Below are positions 1 through 7,956 of a DNA stretch of 36,586 bases, one piece after another; positions within the stretch are counted from its first letter, which is position 1, and each line of letters begins with the position of its first letter. The DNA is from Microthrixaceae bacterium (GTDB taxonomy: Bacteria > Actinomycetota > Acidimicrobiia > Acidimicrobiales > DATDAH01): positions 1 through 36,586 of the forward strand of contig JACJWK010000026.1 of NCBI GenBank assembly GCA_020637195.1. Direction: 5' to 3'. A model generated the notes under the pieces. It worked only from the letters and a program-made list of their open reading frames with translations. It was not told the DNA's origin and did not search any database. Both the position numbers and the translations under genes were made by a program.

Positions 1-1
1 C

Positions 2-664
2 GTCTCGAAGTTCCGCCACGTGCGCTTCGACCTCGACGACGAGGAGCGCAAGGCGATCTACGTCGACCTCGTCGCGGCGTCGGGCCGCAGCCGCGGGGAC
101 AACGTCGCCGCCTTCTTCCGGGCCACCTTCGCCGCGTGGAAGAACTGGCGCGCGAGCGGCGCCGAGGAGGTGTACGTCGGCTACAGCCCCGTCGTCACCG
201 TCGACACCGCCCGCATCCTGGCCGACCTGCCGGGCGCCCACGTGCTGCACGTCGTGCGCAACCCGTGGTCGGCGTACGCCGACACGAAGAAGCGGCCCGT
301 GCCGATGCCCCTCGACGCCTACCTCCGGGCCTGGCGCACGTGCCAGCACGAGGCGCTGCTCGCCCGGCGCCGCTGGCCCGACCGCGTCCACGTGGTGCGG
401 GCCGAGGACGTCATGGCCGACGGCGTCGCCGCCCTGGGGCCCGTGTGCGAGGCGCTGGGGCTGCGCGCCCACGATGCGCTCGCCGCCCCGAGCTGGAACG
501 CGGACCCGCTCGACGAGGTGTTCCCGTGGGGCACGATCCGGGCCGCCACGCCCGCGGCCAACCGGGCCACCGCCGCCGAGCTCGACGCCGCCGAGGTCGA
601 GCAGGTCCGGGCCCTGGCCTGGCCGTTCCTCGACGAGCTCGGCTACGCCGACTTCCCGGGCTGA
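2..664 (+). CDS. Sulfotransferase family protein, 5'-truncated
   Basis: The reading frame is already open at the window edge, so the N-terminus, including the expected PAPS-binding P-loop, is missing. The first visible start codon is GTG at 20, but the frame extends upstream of it. The segment VVRNPWSAYADTKKR (about residue 80 from that GTG) resembles the 3'-phosphate-binding motif of PAPS-dependent sulfotransferases: Arg, then Ser a few residues on, then basic residues. The family moves a sulfuryl group from PAPS to a hydroxyl or amine of a carbohydrate or small molecule. The gene ends 12 bp before an SDR epimerase on the same strand, which suggests sulfation of a glycan or envelope metabolite. 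The family call is fairly safe; the substrate is unknown. Confidence 0.7.
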   Translation, partial: VSKFRHVRFDLDDEERKAIYVDLVAASGRSRGDNVAAFFRATFAAWKNWRASGAEEVYVGYSPVVTVDTARILADLPGAHVLHVVRNPWSAYADTKKRPVPMPLDAYLRAWRTCQHEALLARRRWPDRVHVVRAEDVMADGVAALGPVCEALGLRAHDALAAPSWNADPLDEVFPWGTIRAATPAANRATAAELDAAEVEQVRALAWPFLDELGYADFPG

Positions 665-676
665 GCGGCGGGCGGC

Positions 677-1618
677 ATGGCACGCGTCGCGGTCACGGGA
701 GGGACCGGGTTCGTCGGGGCCAACCTCGTCCGCAGGCTCCTGGGCGACGGCCACGAGGTCCACCTGCTCGTCCGCCCCGGCCACCAGCGGTGGCGGCTCG
801 ACGACGTCGCCGGCGACCTGCGCTGGCGCGCAATCGACCTCGCCCACCGGGACGAGCTGGCCACCCTGGTCCGGGTCCTCGAGCCCGAGCAGGTCTTCCA
901 CCTCGCCGCCCACGGCGCCTACTCGTGGCAGACCGACCACGGCGAGATCTTCGCGACGAACGTCGTCGCCACCGACCACCTCCTGGCCGCCTGCCGGGCG
1001 GCCGGCGTCCCCACCCTCGTCCACGCCGGCTCGTCGTCGGAGTACGGCGCGGTCGACCACGCACCGTCCGAGGGCGAGGCGGTGCGACCCAACAGCTACT
1101 ACGCGCTCACGAAGGCGTGGGCGACGCTGGCGGTCCAGCACGCGGGCTACACCGCCGTGCGCCTCTACTCGGTCTACGGGCCCTGGGAGGACCCCCGCCG
1201 CCTCGTGCCGACGCTCGTCGAGCACGGCCTCGAGGGCCGCCTGCCGCCGCTGGCCGATCCGTCCACCGCCCGCGACTTCGTCCACGTCGACGACGTGGTC
1301 GAAGCGCTCGTCCGGGCCGCGGCGGCGCCTCCTCCGCCGGGAGGCGAGCCCGGGCCGATCTACAACATCGGCACCGGGACCCAGACCACGCTGCGCGAGG
1401 CGGTCGAGGAGGCCCGACGCCTGCTCGGGGTCGAGGCGGAGCCCCGATGGGCCACGCTGGCCCCGCGCGGTTGGGACACCGACGTGTGGGTGGCCGACCC
1501 CTCCCTCGCCCGGGAGCGGCTGGGCTGGCGCGCCACCATCGCGTTCGGCGAGGGCCTCGCGGCCGTCGCCGCGTGGCAACGTGAGCAGATGGCGCGCAGC
1601 GAGGGCGGACCACGGTGA
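677..1618 (+). CDS. NAD-dependent epimerase/dehydratase (extended SDR)
   Basis: A 313-aa Rossmann-fold protein. The N-terminal TGGTGFVG fits the TGxxGxxG dinucleotide-binding motif of extended short-chain dehydrogenases (residues 7-14). The catalytic YxxxK is visible as Tyr142-Ala-Leu-Thr-Lys146, and the upstream AGSSSEYG segment supplies the usual Ser/Thr. Extended SDRs epimerise, dehydrate or reduce nucleotide sugars in the cytosol. The stop TGA overlaps the GTG start of the next gene by four bases (GTGA), so the two are translationally coupled. With the sulfotransferase upstream and a membrane protein downstream, a role in nucleotide-sugar supply for a surface glycan is likely, but the exact sugar cannot be read from the sequence. 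Confidence 0.85.
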   Translation: MARVAVTGGTGFVGANLVRRLLGDGHEVHLLVRPGHQRWRLDDVAGDLRWRAIDLAHRDELATLVRVLEPEQVFHLAAHGAYSWQTDHGEIFATNVVATDHLLAACRAAGVPTLVHAGSSSEYGAVDHAPSEGEAVRPNSYYALTKAWATLAVQHAGYTAVRLYSVYGPWEDPRRLVPTLVEHGLEGRLPPLADPSTARDFVHVDDVVEALVRAAAAPPPPGGEPGPIYNIGTGTQTTLREAVEEARRLLGVEAEPRWATLAPRGWDTDVWVADPSLARERLGWRATIAFGEGLAAVAAWQREQMARSEGGPR

Positions 1619-3078
1619 GCGACGACCGGTCGGCGCCGCCCGACGACGCCGAGGCGCCCGGCTCGCTCGCCCGCCGCCTGGAGCGCACCGGGCCGGCGAT
1701 CGGCGCACTCGCCGCGCTCGTCCTCGCCCGGGCCGCCTGGTACGCCGTCCAGGGCGTCGACTTCGTGCTCGACGACTGGAGCCTCGCCGGGTACCGCCAC
1801 TTCAACGGCGCCATGACCGACGTCATGCTCGAGAGCCGACCCGGGACGTGGGCCTCGCTCACGGCCCTCTACGCCGTGGCCGACACGCACCCGCTCGTGC
1901 TCTTCGGCCTCGTCACCGCCCTGTACCTGGCCGCCACCGCCTTGCTCTTCCTGCTGGCCCGCCGCTTCCTCGACCCGCTCACCGCCCTCGCCGTCGCCGC
2001 GGTGTGGGTGGTGCTGCCCAACCACAACACCATCGCCCTCTGGGGGGCCATCGGCAACGGCCTCACCGCCCTCGTGCTCGCGCTCGCCGGCGGGCTCGCC
2101 CTCACCTACGGGCGCTGGCTGCTCGCCGTCGCGCTCCTCGCCGGGTCGGTCCTCAGCTACGAGCTGTTCACGCCGTTCTGCCTGCTCGCCCCGTTGGTCC
2201 TGCCGGGCCCGTGGCAGCGCGACCCGAGCCCCCGCCCGGTGCGGGTGTGGCAGCGCGGCGTCGTGCTCGCCTCGTGCCTCGCCGCCGCCGCCTGGTCGGC
2301 CACCCACTCGATCTACCCCCTCGAGCTGCGCGTGCCCGACCCGGTCGTCTACTGGTCCGGTCACTTCGGCACGGGGCTCGTGGCCACGGCGGCGCCGCCC
2401 GCGGTGGCGCGCCTGGCCCTCGCCGGCCTGGCCGCGCTCGGCGTGGTGGTGGCGCTGGTGGCCTGGCTGCGGGGAGACCGCGACCGCGAGTCGGGCCCCA
2501 CGCTGGTCGTGGCCGGACTGGCGGTGATGGCCGTCGGGGCGTGGATCGGCCTCACCCTGCCCCTCGGCTCGCACGGCCAGAACGACCGGCTGTTCGCGGC
2601 GTCGTCGATGGGCTCGGCCCTGATCGTGGTGGGCATCGTCCGCTACGCGTGGCGGGCCAGCGACGCGAGCCTGCCCTCGCACCGGGTGGCCCGGGGCGCG
2701 GTCTACGCGGGCGTCACCGCGTTCGTGGCGGTGTGCCTCGTCGGCCAGCACATCTCGCTGGGCTCGTGGATCCAGGCCGGCGACGACGCCGTGGCGGCCG
2801 TGGCGTACGTCCGCGAGCACGCCGAGGGCGACCCCGGCGCCAGCCACTTCGTCATCGGCCCCACCCGCATCTACCGCAACGCGGTGTCGGGCATCCAGGA
2901 CGGCGACGGCAAGTGGGCCCTGCGCCTGTCGTTCGGCGACGAGGGCGGCGGCACCCTGCGCATCCCCGACACACCCGACGGGTTCGTGGCCCGCACCGAC
3001 GACGAGGTGCTCGTCGAGTGGTCCGAGGTGCTGCCCACACCGCCGCCGGCCTCCGCGTACGACACCGGCGAGGGCTGA
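1615..3078 (+). CDS. Polytopic membrane protein, possible GT-C type glycosyltransferase
   Basis: A 487-aa protein with roughly ten hydrophobic helices between residues 25 and 390 and a C-terminal soluble part of about 85 residues. An acidic pair (VDFVLDDWSLAG) lies just after the first helix, where GT-C glycosyltransferases place their catalytic Asp in the first external loop. No family signature beyond that is certain. The GTG start overlaps the SDR stop by four bases, so it is the last gene of the sulfotransferase-SDR operon. It faces sucD across a strong hairpin. Transfer of lipid-linked sugars on the outer membrane face is an inference; it could also be a transporter or flippase. Confidence 0.7.
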   Translation: MSDDRSAPPDDAEAPGSLARRLERTGPAIGALAALVLARAAWYAVQGVDFVLDDWSLAGYRHFNGAMTDVMLESRPGTWASLTALYAVADTHPLVLFGLVTALYLAATALLFLLARRFLDPLTALAVAAVWVVLPNHNTIALWGAIGNGLTALVLALAGGLALTYGRWLLAVALLAGSVLSYELFTPFCLLAPLVLPGPWQRDPSPRPVRVWQRGVVLASCLAAAAWSATHSIYPLELRVPDPVVYWSGHFGTGLVATAAPPAVARLALAGLAALGVVVALVAWLRGDRDRESGPTLVVAGLAVMAVGAWIGLTLPLGSHGQNDRLFAASSMGSALIVVGIVRYAWRASDASLPSHRVARGAVYAGVTAFVAVCLVGQHISLGSWIQAGDDAVAAVAYVREHAEGDPGASHFVIGPTRIYRNAVSGIQDGDGKWALRLSFGDEGGGTLRIPDTPDGFVARTDDEVLVEWSEVLPTPPPASAYDTGEG

Positions 3079-3099
3079 CGCTCGCCCGGCGTGAGCGTC

Positions 3100-3136
3100 G
3101 AGGCGAGGGCGGTCGGTTCCCGACCGCCATCGCCTC
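3100..3136. terminator. Bidirectional hairpin terminator between convergent genes
   Basis: Arms at 3100-3116 and 3120-3136 pair over 16 of 17 positions (one G/A mismatch at 3107/3129) around a three-base loop. The hairpin lies between the stops of the convergent membrane-protein gene and sucD. There is no T tract on either strand, so this is a terminator by position and stem strength only. Confidence 0.65.
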
Positions 3137-3160
3137 GGGCCCGTCGTCGTTCCGGGGGCG

Positions 3161-4045
3161 CTAGAGGTTGGCGACGATGTCGGCCATGAGCTCGCCCGCC
3201 TCGGTGGGGTTCTGGCCCACCTGGGCGCCGGCGTCGCGCAGGGCGTCCATCTTGGCCGCGGCCGTGCCCTTGCCGCCCGACACGATGGCGCCGGCGTGGC
3301 CCATCTTCTTGCCGGGAGGAGCGGTGACGCCGGCGATGTAGGCGGCCACGGGCTTGGTCATCGAGCTCTTGATGAACTCGGCGGCCTCCTCCTCGGCCGA
3401 GCCACCGATCTCGCCGATCATCATGACCGCCTTGGTGTCGGGGTCGGCCTCGAAGCGCTCGAGGCAGTCGATGAACGTGGTGCCGGGGACGGGGTCGCCG
3501 CCGATGCCGACGCAGGTGGTCTGCCCGATGCCCTTCTGGGTGAGCTCGTGCAGGGCCTGGTACGTGAGCGTGCCCGACCGGCTGACGATGCCCACCGGGC
3601 CACCGCCCATGGCGATCTCGCCGGCGGTGATGCCGATGTTGCACTTGCCGGGGCTGATGATGCCGGGGCAGTTGGGGCCGAGCAGCTGCACGTCGGGGAA
3701 GTTGCGCTTCAAGTCGTTGTAGAACCGTGCCTCGTCCTGGGCGGGGACGCCCTCGGTGATCACCACGATCATCTTCACGCCGCCCTCGGCGGCCTCCATG
3801 ACCGCGGCCTTCACGCCGGGGGCGGGGATGAAGATGCAGGACACGTCGGCGCCGGTGGCCTCGACCGCGTCACCCACCGTGGCGAAGATGGGGATGCCGT
3901 CGACATCCTCGCCCGCCTTCTTGGGGTTGGTGCCGGCCACGACCTGGGTGCCGTAGTCCCGGTTGCGCAGGCCGTAGAAGCGGCCCTGGCTGCCGGTCAG
4001 GCCCTGGTAGACGACCTTGGTGTTCTCGTCGACGAAGATCGCCAT
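3161..4045 (-). CDS. sucD: Succinyl-CoA ligase, alpha subunit
   Basis: A 294-aa protein close to the usual length of SucD. It carries the N-terminal CoA-binding Rossmann region (TGSQGRFYGLRNRDYGT), LLGPNCPGII in the middle, and GHAGAIVSGGKGTA near residue 245, which contains the active-site His phosphorylated in the reaction. The enzyme interconverts succinyl-CoA and succinate with ADP/GDP phosphorylation in the TCA cycle, as a complex with SucC. The ATG start at 4045 is preceded by GGAGG and overlaps by one base the stop of a 29-codon frame (TGATG). It is last in a minus-strand operon after the B12-binding mutase domain and sucC. Confidence 0.97.
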   Translation of the reverse strand: MAIFVDENTKVVYQGLTGSQGRFYGLRNRDYGTQVVAGTNPKKAGEDVDGIPIFATVGDAVEATGADVSCIFIPAPGVKAAVMEAAEGGVKMIVVITEGVPAQDEARFYNDLKRNFPDVQLLGPNCPGIISPGKCNIGITAGEIAMGGGPVGIVSRSGTLTYQALHELTQKGIGQTTCVGIGGDPVPGTTFIDCLERFEADPDTKAVMMIGEIGGSAEEEAAEFIKSSMTKPVAAYIAGVTAPPGKKMGHAGAIVSGGKGTAAAKMDALRDAGAQVGQNPTEAGELMADIVANL

Positions 4046-4134
4046 CAGCTTCGCCCCTCCTTCGTCGGGGCCCCTTCGGGATCCGGTTCGCTGGTCTGTG
4101 CCGCACTGCTCCGCAGCGCAGCCTGGCTCGTCAT
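4045..4134 (-). CDS. Possible 29-aa leader peptide between sucC and sucD
   Basis: On the minus strand an ATG at 4134 is preceded by a good ribosome-binding site (GGAGGGGC, nine bases upstream) and opens 29 codons ending in a TGA that shares its last base with the sucD ATG. The peptide is hydrophilic, rich in Ala, Ser, Glu and Pro, with no recognisable domain. The same frame is open further upstream to a GTG just after the sucC stop, so a product of about 50 residues is also possible. It could couple sucD translation to sucC, or simply be a by-product of a duplicated leader. Expression is not shown by sequence alone. Confidence 0.3.
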   Translation of the reverse strand: MTSQAALRSSAAQTSEPDPEGAPTKEGRS

Positions 4135-4172
4135 GCCCCTTGCCCCTCCTTCGTCGGGGCCCCTTCGGGATC
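4053..4172. repeat. 31-bp direct repeat carrying a ribosome-binding site (two copies)
   Basis: Positions 4053-4083 and 4142-4172 are identical over 31 bp and start 89 bp apart in the sucC-sucD spacer. Read on the minus (gene) strand, each copy holds a GGGGCCCC palindrome followed by GACGAAGGAGGGGC, which contains a Shine-Dalgarno sequence. One copy serves sucD, the other the small frame at 4134. Because 89 is not a multiple of three, the copies would be read in different frames if translated. Confidence 0.85.
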
Positions 4173-4199
4173 GGTTCACGGGGATGTGGGTGTTCACGG

Positions 4200-5348
4200 T
4201 CACGCCCCCTCGGCGGCCAGGGCCACGGCGCGTCGGGCGGCGTCGAGCATGGTGGGCTCGGACAGCAGCTTCTCGGAGGCGTGCTCGGCCAGGATGGCCC
4301 GGCCCTCGTCGGCGTTGGTGCCGTCCAGGCGGATCACGATGGGCGACGAGATGTCGACCCGGCCGAGCGCCTGGACGATGCCGTTGGCCACCTCCTCGCC
4401 GCGGGTGATGCCGCCGAAGATGTTGATGAAGATCGAGCGCACCTTGTCGTCGTTGTTGATCACCTCGAGGGCGCCGGCCATCACGTCGGCGTTGGCGCCG
4501 CCGCCGATGTCGAGGAAGTTGGCGGGCGAGCCGCCCACCTGGCTGACCACGTCGACCGTGCTCATGGCCAGGCCGGCGCCGTTGGCGATGATGCCGACGC
4601 TGCCGTCGAGGCCCACGTACTGGAGGCCCTTCTCGTGGGCCGCCTCCTCGCGCTCGTCGCGCACCTGGGTGGCGTCGTACTGCTCGTAGTCCGGGTGCCG
4701 GAACAGCGCGTTGGCGTCGAGGGTGACCTTGGCGTCGAGCGCGTGCACCGCGCCGTCGGGCTTGACGATGAGCGGGTTGATCTCGACGAGGTCGGCGTCA
4801 CCCTCGGTGTAGGCCCGGTACAGCTTGCACAAGATGTCGACCGCGCCGTCGGTGACGTCGGGGTTCAGGTTCGCGGCGAGCACCCACTCGCGGCAGGCCT
4901 CGGGGGTGAGGCCGTCGACCGGGTCGACGTGGATCTTGGCGATGGCGTCGGGGTCGGTCTCGGCCACGGCCTCGATCTCGACGCCGCCCTGCGCCGACAG
5001 CATGCCGAGGTGCTTCTTGGCCGCCCGGTCGAGGGTGAAGCTGGCGTAGTACTCCTCGGCGATGTCGGACGCCCGCTCGATCCACAGGATCTCGACGGTG
5101 TGGCCCTTGATGTCCATGCCGAGGATGTTCGTGGCGTGCTCCCGGACCGAGGCGGCGTCGTCGGCCAGCTTGATGCCACCGGCCTTGCCCCGGCCGCCGA
5201 CCTGCACCTGGGCCTTGACCACCACCGGGTAGCCGATGCGCTCGGCCGCGGCCACGGCGTCGTCGACGGCCGAGACCGCCTCGCCCGGCGAGACCGGGAT
5301 GTCGTAGGAAGCGAAGAACTGCTTCCCCTGGTATTCGAACAGGTCCAC
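4200..5348 (-). CDS. sucC: Succinyl-CoA ligase, beta subunit (ADP/GDP-forming)
   Basis: A 382-aa ATP-grasp protein with the family N-terminus (DLFEYQGKQFF), the nucleotide-binding segment VVKAQVQVGGRGKAGG near residue 45, the ATP-grasp metal site region (DLVEINPLIV) and the C-terminal CoA-ligase domain containing FINIFGGITRGEEVANGI. It provides the nucleotide site and part of the active site of the SucCD complex. The start is GTG at 5348, whose G is the last base of the upstream TAG stop (TAGTG), so translation is probably coupled to the B12-binding protein. Length and motifs are complete; nucleotide preference cannot be decided here. Confidence 0.97.
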   Translation of the reverse strand: MDLFEYQGKQFFASYDIPVSPGEAVSAVDDAVAAAERIGYPVVVKAQVQVGGRGKAGGIKLADDAASVREHATNILGMDIKGHTVEILWIERASDIAEEYYASFTLDRAAKKHLGMLSAQGGVEIEAVAETDPDAIAKIHVDPVDGLTPEACREWVLAANLNPDVTDGAVDILCKLYRAYTEGDADLVEINPLIVKPDGAVHALDAKVTLDANALFRHPDYEQYDATQVRDEREEAAHEKGLQYVGLDGSVGIIANGAGLAMSTVDVVSQVGGSPANFLDIGGGANADVMAGALEVINNDDKVRSIFINIFGGITRGEEVANGIVQALGRVDISSPIVIRLDGTNADEGRAILAEHASEKLLSEPTMLDAARRAVALAAEGA

Positions 5349-5770
5349 TACGCGTGTGCCTCCAGTCGTCGCTCGCGCTCGTCGAGAGCGGCCGCGAGCC
5401 AGTCGGTGATGGTGTCGATCGAGGTTCCCGGGCTGAACACCGCCGCGACCCCCGCCGCCTCGAGCGCGGGGACGTCGGCCTCGGGGATGATCCCGCCGCC
5501 GAACACGAGGGCGTCGTCGCGGCCCTGGGCCGCGAGCTCGGCGATCACCCGGGGGAACAGGGTGAGGTGGGCGCCCGAGAGCACCGAGAGGCCGACGGCG
5601 TCGGCGTCCTCCTGCACGACGGCGGCGGCCACCTGCTCCGGGGTCTGGAAGAGCCCGGTGTAGATCACCTCGAACCCGGCGTCGCGCAGGGCCCGGGCGA
5701 TCACCTTCACCCCCCGGTCGTGACCGTCGAGGCCGGTCTTGGCCACGACGACCCGGTAGCGGTGCTCCAC
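5348..5770 (-). CDS. Stand-alone B12-binding domain, methylmalonyl-CoA mutase C-terminal type
   Basis: A 140-aa protein equal in size to the C-terminal cobalamin-binding domain of methylmalonyl-CoA mutase. It shows the DxHxxG motif as LDGHDRG (His near residue 18), which ligates cobalt, the following SVLSGAH segment, and FGGGIIP, the Gly-rich loop around the nucleotide tail. The mutase large chain must be encoded elsewhere. The gene begins at GTG 5770; longer upstream frames on this strand are antisense to the next gene. It overlaps sucC by one base. Since the mutase makes succinyl-CoA and SucCD consumes it, the operon fits propionyl-CoA breakdown. A different acyl-CoA mutase partner is possible. 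Confidence 0.88.
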   Translation of the reverse strand: MEHRYRVVVAKTGLDGHDRGVKVIARALRDAGFEVIYTGLFQTPEQVAAAVVQEDADAVGLSVLSGAHLTLFPRVIAELAAQGRDDALVFGGGIIPEADVPALEAAGVAAVFSPGTSIDTITDWLAAALDERERRLEAHA

Positions 5771-5778
5771 GACGGCCG

Positions 5779-5808
5779 ATAGTAAGAGGGCGTGACCAAG
5801 GGCACCAA
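5779..5808 (-). promoter_or_regulatory. Promoter of the B12-domain-sucCD operon
   Basis: On the minus strand TTGGTG (5803-5808) and TACTAT (5779-5784) are separated by 18 bp. The -10 box ends 8 nt before the GTG start at 5770, so the transcript would be leaderless or nearly so. The divergent gene starts at 5792, so the -35 box lies inside that gene. Confidence 0.5.
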
Positions 5809-6277
5809 AGCCGTCGTGATCGCCGCCGTGGCCGTCGTCCTCGGCCTCGGCATGGGGTGGCTGGTGCTCCAGCTGGCCTCGTCGGGCCAGGCCGACGTGC
5901 GCCTCGGCGACGACGAGTTCAACGCCGGGTACACCGACGTGCTGCTCGACGCGCTCGACGAGGGCGACGGGCTGCCGCTGATCTTCAGCGACGTGTCCGG
6001 CGGCGACCGCGACATCTACGTGGTCCACGTGGGCGCCGACGCCGACGCCGGCTGGTTCGCGTTCGAGACCCGGGTGCCCGGCCGGGAGGGCTGCTTCGCC
6101 GAGTGGGACGCCGACGACGGGCGCTTCGTGGCGTCCTGCGACGACGGCCTCACCTTCCCCGCCGACGGCACCGGCCTCACCTCCTATCCCACCCGGGTCA
6201 ACGAGGACCGGCGCCTGATCGTCGACCTGCGCGCCCCCGTCGACGGCGACGGTGCGACCACCACCACCTCGCCGTAG
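5792..6277 (+). CDS. Membrane-anchored hypothetical protein
   Basis: A 161-aa protein with one hydrophobic helix at residues 7-30 followed by an acidic extracytoplasmic domain. The middle part (PGREGCFAEWDADDGRFVAS, then CDDG) holds two Cys and resembles loosely a Rieske-like beta fold, but the Cys-His cluster ligands of a true Rieske centre are absent, so no iron-sulfur function is claimed. The tail is Thr-rich. It starts at GTG 5792, preceded by AAGAGGG, only 21 bp from the divergent B12-domain gene. It is convergent with an acyl-CoA synthetase. Function unknown. Confidence 0.7.
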   Translation: MTKGTKAVVIAAVAVVLGLGMGWLVLQLASSGQADVRLGDDEFNAGYTDVLLDALDEGDGLPLIFSDVSGGDRDIYVVHVGADADAGWFAFETRVPGREGCFAEWDADDGRFVASCDDGLTFPADGTGLTSYPTRVNEDRRLIVDLRAPVDGDGATTTTSP

Positions 6278-6303
6278 CCACCGGAACCCTCGACGCCGCT
6301 CCG

Positions 6304-7806
6304 TCACTCCTCGGCGAAGAGCGCGAGCACCTCGCGCTTTTGCACCTTGGTCGTGCCGGTCCGCGGCAGCTCGTCGACGAAGAGCGCCCGCTGGGGCGCC
6401 TTGTAGGCGGAGAGGCGCCCTCCGGCCCACGCCACCAGGGCGTCGGGGGTGAGCTCGCTGTCGTCGGCCACCCGGACCGCGGCGGCGGGCACCGCGCCCT
6501 TCACGTCGTCGGGCAGCCCGACCACGGCCGCCTCCAGCACGTCGGGGTGCTCCTCGAGGGCGGCCTCGACCTCGCGGGCGTACACCGAGTACCCGCCGTG
6601 CATGAACACGTCCTTCTTGCGGCCGGCGAAGGTGGCCGTGCCGAACATGCCCTTGCGCACCAGGTCACCGGTGCGCAGCCAGCCATCGGCGGTGACGGCG
6701 TCGGCGGTGGCCTCGGGGCTGCCCCAGTAGCCCTTGAGGACCCCCGGCCCCTTCATCCACAGCTCGCCCTCGGCGCCGACCGCGACGTCGTCGCCGGCGT
6801 CGTCCACCACCCGGAACGCGTAGCCGGGCAGCGGGAGCAGCGAGTCCCCCACCACCGGGACCGAGAGCTTGGCCGCGGCGGCGCCGCCCGTCTCGACCAT
6901 GCCGTAGCCCTCGACGAACAGCGCGTCGCCCACCGGCCCGACGACGGGCAGCGTGGCCGTGGCGCCCAGGCGCCGGAACTCGGCGGCGAGGTCGGCGGGC
7001 ATCGCGTCGGCGCCCGAGATCCACGCCCGCACCGAGCTGAGGTCGCGCTCGGCCGCGCCGGCCTCCCACATCATCCGGTACATGGCGGGCACCCCGATGA
7101 ACAGCGAGGACCGCCGCTGCTCGATCGCGTCGAGGACGTCGGTGGGCCGGAAGCGGGGCAGGAAGTAGACCGGGATGCCGGCGCAGCCCAGTCCCACGAG
7201 GGCGGCGAAGCCCATGATGTGGGCGATGGGCAGCCCGACGACGGCCTCGTCGCGGCGCAGGTACTCGGGCCAGGCGGCGCCGGCGTTGACCGCGCCGATC
7301 AGGGCCCGGTGGGTGAGCTCGGCGCCCTTGGGCTTGCCCGTGGTGCCCGAGGTGTAGAAGAGGGCGGCGATGTCACCAGGCTGGGCCGGGGCCGCGACGG
7401 CCAGCGCCTCGCCGCCGTCCAACTCGGCCAGGTCGCGCACGACGAGGTGGGCCCCCGAGTCGGCGATCACGTGCTCGACCTCGTCGGGGCGCATCCGGTC
7501 GTTGACCGGGACGGGCAGGGCGCCGGCCCGGCTGACCGCCAGGCAGGCGAGCAACAGGTCGTACGTGTTGGCCAGGGCCAGCACCACGCGGTCGCCGGGC
7601 CCCACCCGGCGCGCCACGGCGCCCGCCCAGCGGGCCACCCGGGCGGCCGCGTCGCTGTAGGTCAGGTCGCCACCGTCCGCCTCGGTGGCCAGCCGGCCGC
7701 CGCCGTGGAACGCCGCCAGGCGCTGGAGCAGGGTGCCCAGGGTGAGGTCGCGGCCCAGGACGAACTGGGCGCGGGCCACGGGGCCGCCGAACGGGTTCAC
7801 GCGCAC
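6304..7806 (-). CDS. Acyl-CoA synthetase (AMP-forming)
   Basis: A 500-aa member of the adenylate-forming enzyme family. The phosphate-binding loop YTSGTTGKPKG lies at residues 151-161, GYGMVETGG fits the adenine-site motif, GWLRTGDLVRKG the hinge region, and PRTGTTKVQKRE near the C-terminus carries the catalytic Lys (with Thr where Gly is more common before it). Such enzymes activate a carboxylic acid, usually a fatty acid, to acyl-AMP and then to acyl-CoA in the cytosol. The start is GTG 7806 with a TAGGGT box seven bases upstream. It is a single-gene unit; chain-length preference is not readable. Confidence 0.9.
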   Translation of the reverse strand: MRVNPFGGPVARAQFVLGRDLTLGTLLQRLAAFHGGGRLATEADGGDLTYSDAAARVARWAGAVARRVGPGDRVVLALANTYDLLLACLAVSRAGALPVPVNDRMRPDEVEHVIADSGAHLVVRDLAELDGGEALAVAAPAQPGDIAALFYTSGTTGKPKGAELTHRALIGAVNAGAAWPEYLRRDEAVVGLPIAHIMGFAALVGLGCAGIPVYFLPRFRPTDVLDAIEQRRSSLFIGVPAMYRMMWEAGAAERDLSSVRAWISGADAMPADLAAEFRRLGATATLPVVGPVGDALFVEGYGMVETGGAAAAKLSVPVVGDSLLPLPGYAFRVVDDAGDDVAVGAEGELWMKGPGVLKGYWGSPEATADAVTADGWLRTGDLVRKGMFGTATFAGRKKDVFMHGGYSVYAREVEAALEEHPDVLEAAVVGLPDDVKGAVPAAAVRVADDSELTPDALVAWAGGRLSAYKAPQRALFVDELPRTGTTKVQKREVLALFAEE

Positions 7807-7813
7807 GGGCGAG

Positions 7814-7819
7814 ACCCTA
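7814..7819 (-). promoter_or_regulatory. -10 box TAGGGT, leaderless acyl-CoA synthetase transcript
   Basis: On the minus strand TAGGGT is followed by seven bases and then the GTG start. This TANNNT-to-start spacing recurs at several genes in the window and indicates a leaderless mRNA. No clear -35 box was identified. Confidence 0.5.
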
Positions 7820-7956
7820 CCCAGCCGCCGGCACCGGTCGCCGGAGCGGCGCGACTCGCCGGGACGTGGTGCTCGGGCCGGTCGGGGGGTCCTTGCCCTC
7901 GGCCTCCCCGCCTGATTGCCTGACTATGGCCGACCCCGCCTCACGCCCGGACGACC

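Noticed and set aside
474..3164. Very long alternative frame across the SDR and membrane-protein genes
   Set aside because: It is Arg/Pro/Ser-rich, without motifs, and overlaps two genes with clear families in other frames. Such frames are common at this GC content.
5792..6277. Rieske iron-sulfur protein
   Set aside because: Two Cys are present but not the Cys-x-His pairs needed for the cluster.
5771..6430. Upstream extension of the B12-domain gene
   Set aside because: The added residues are antisense to the gene at 5792 and resemble no family, while the GTG at 5770 gives the exact domain length.
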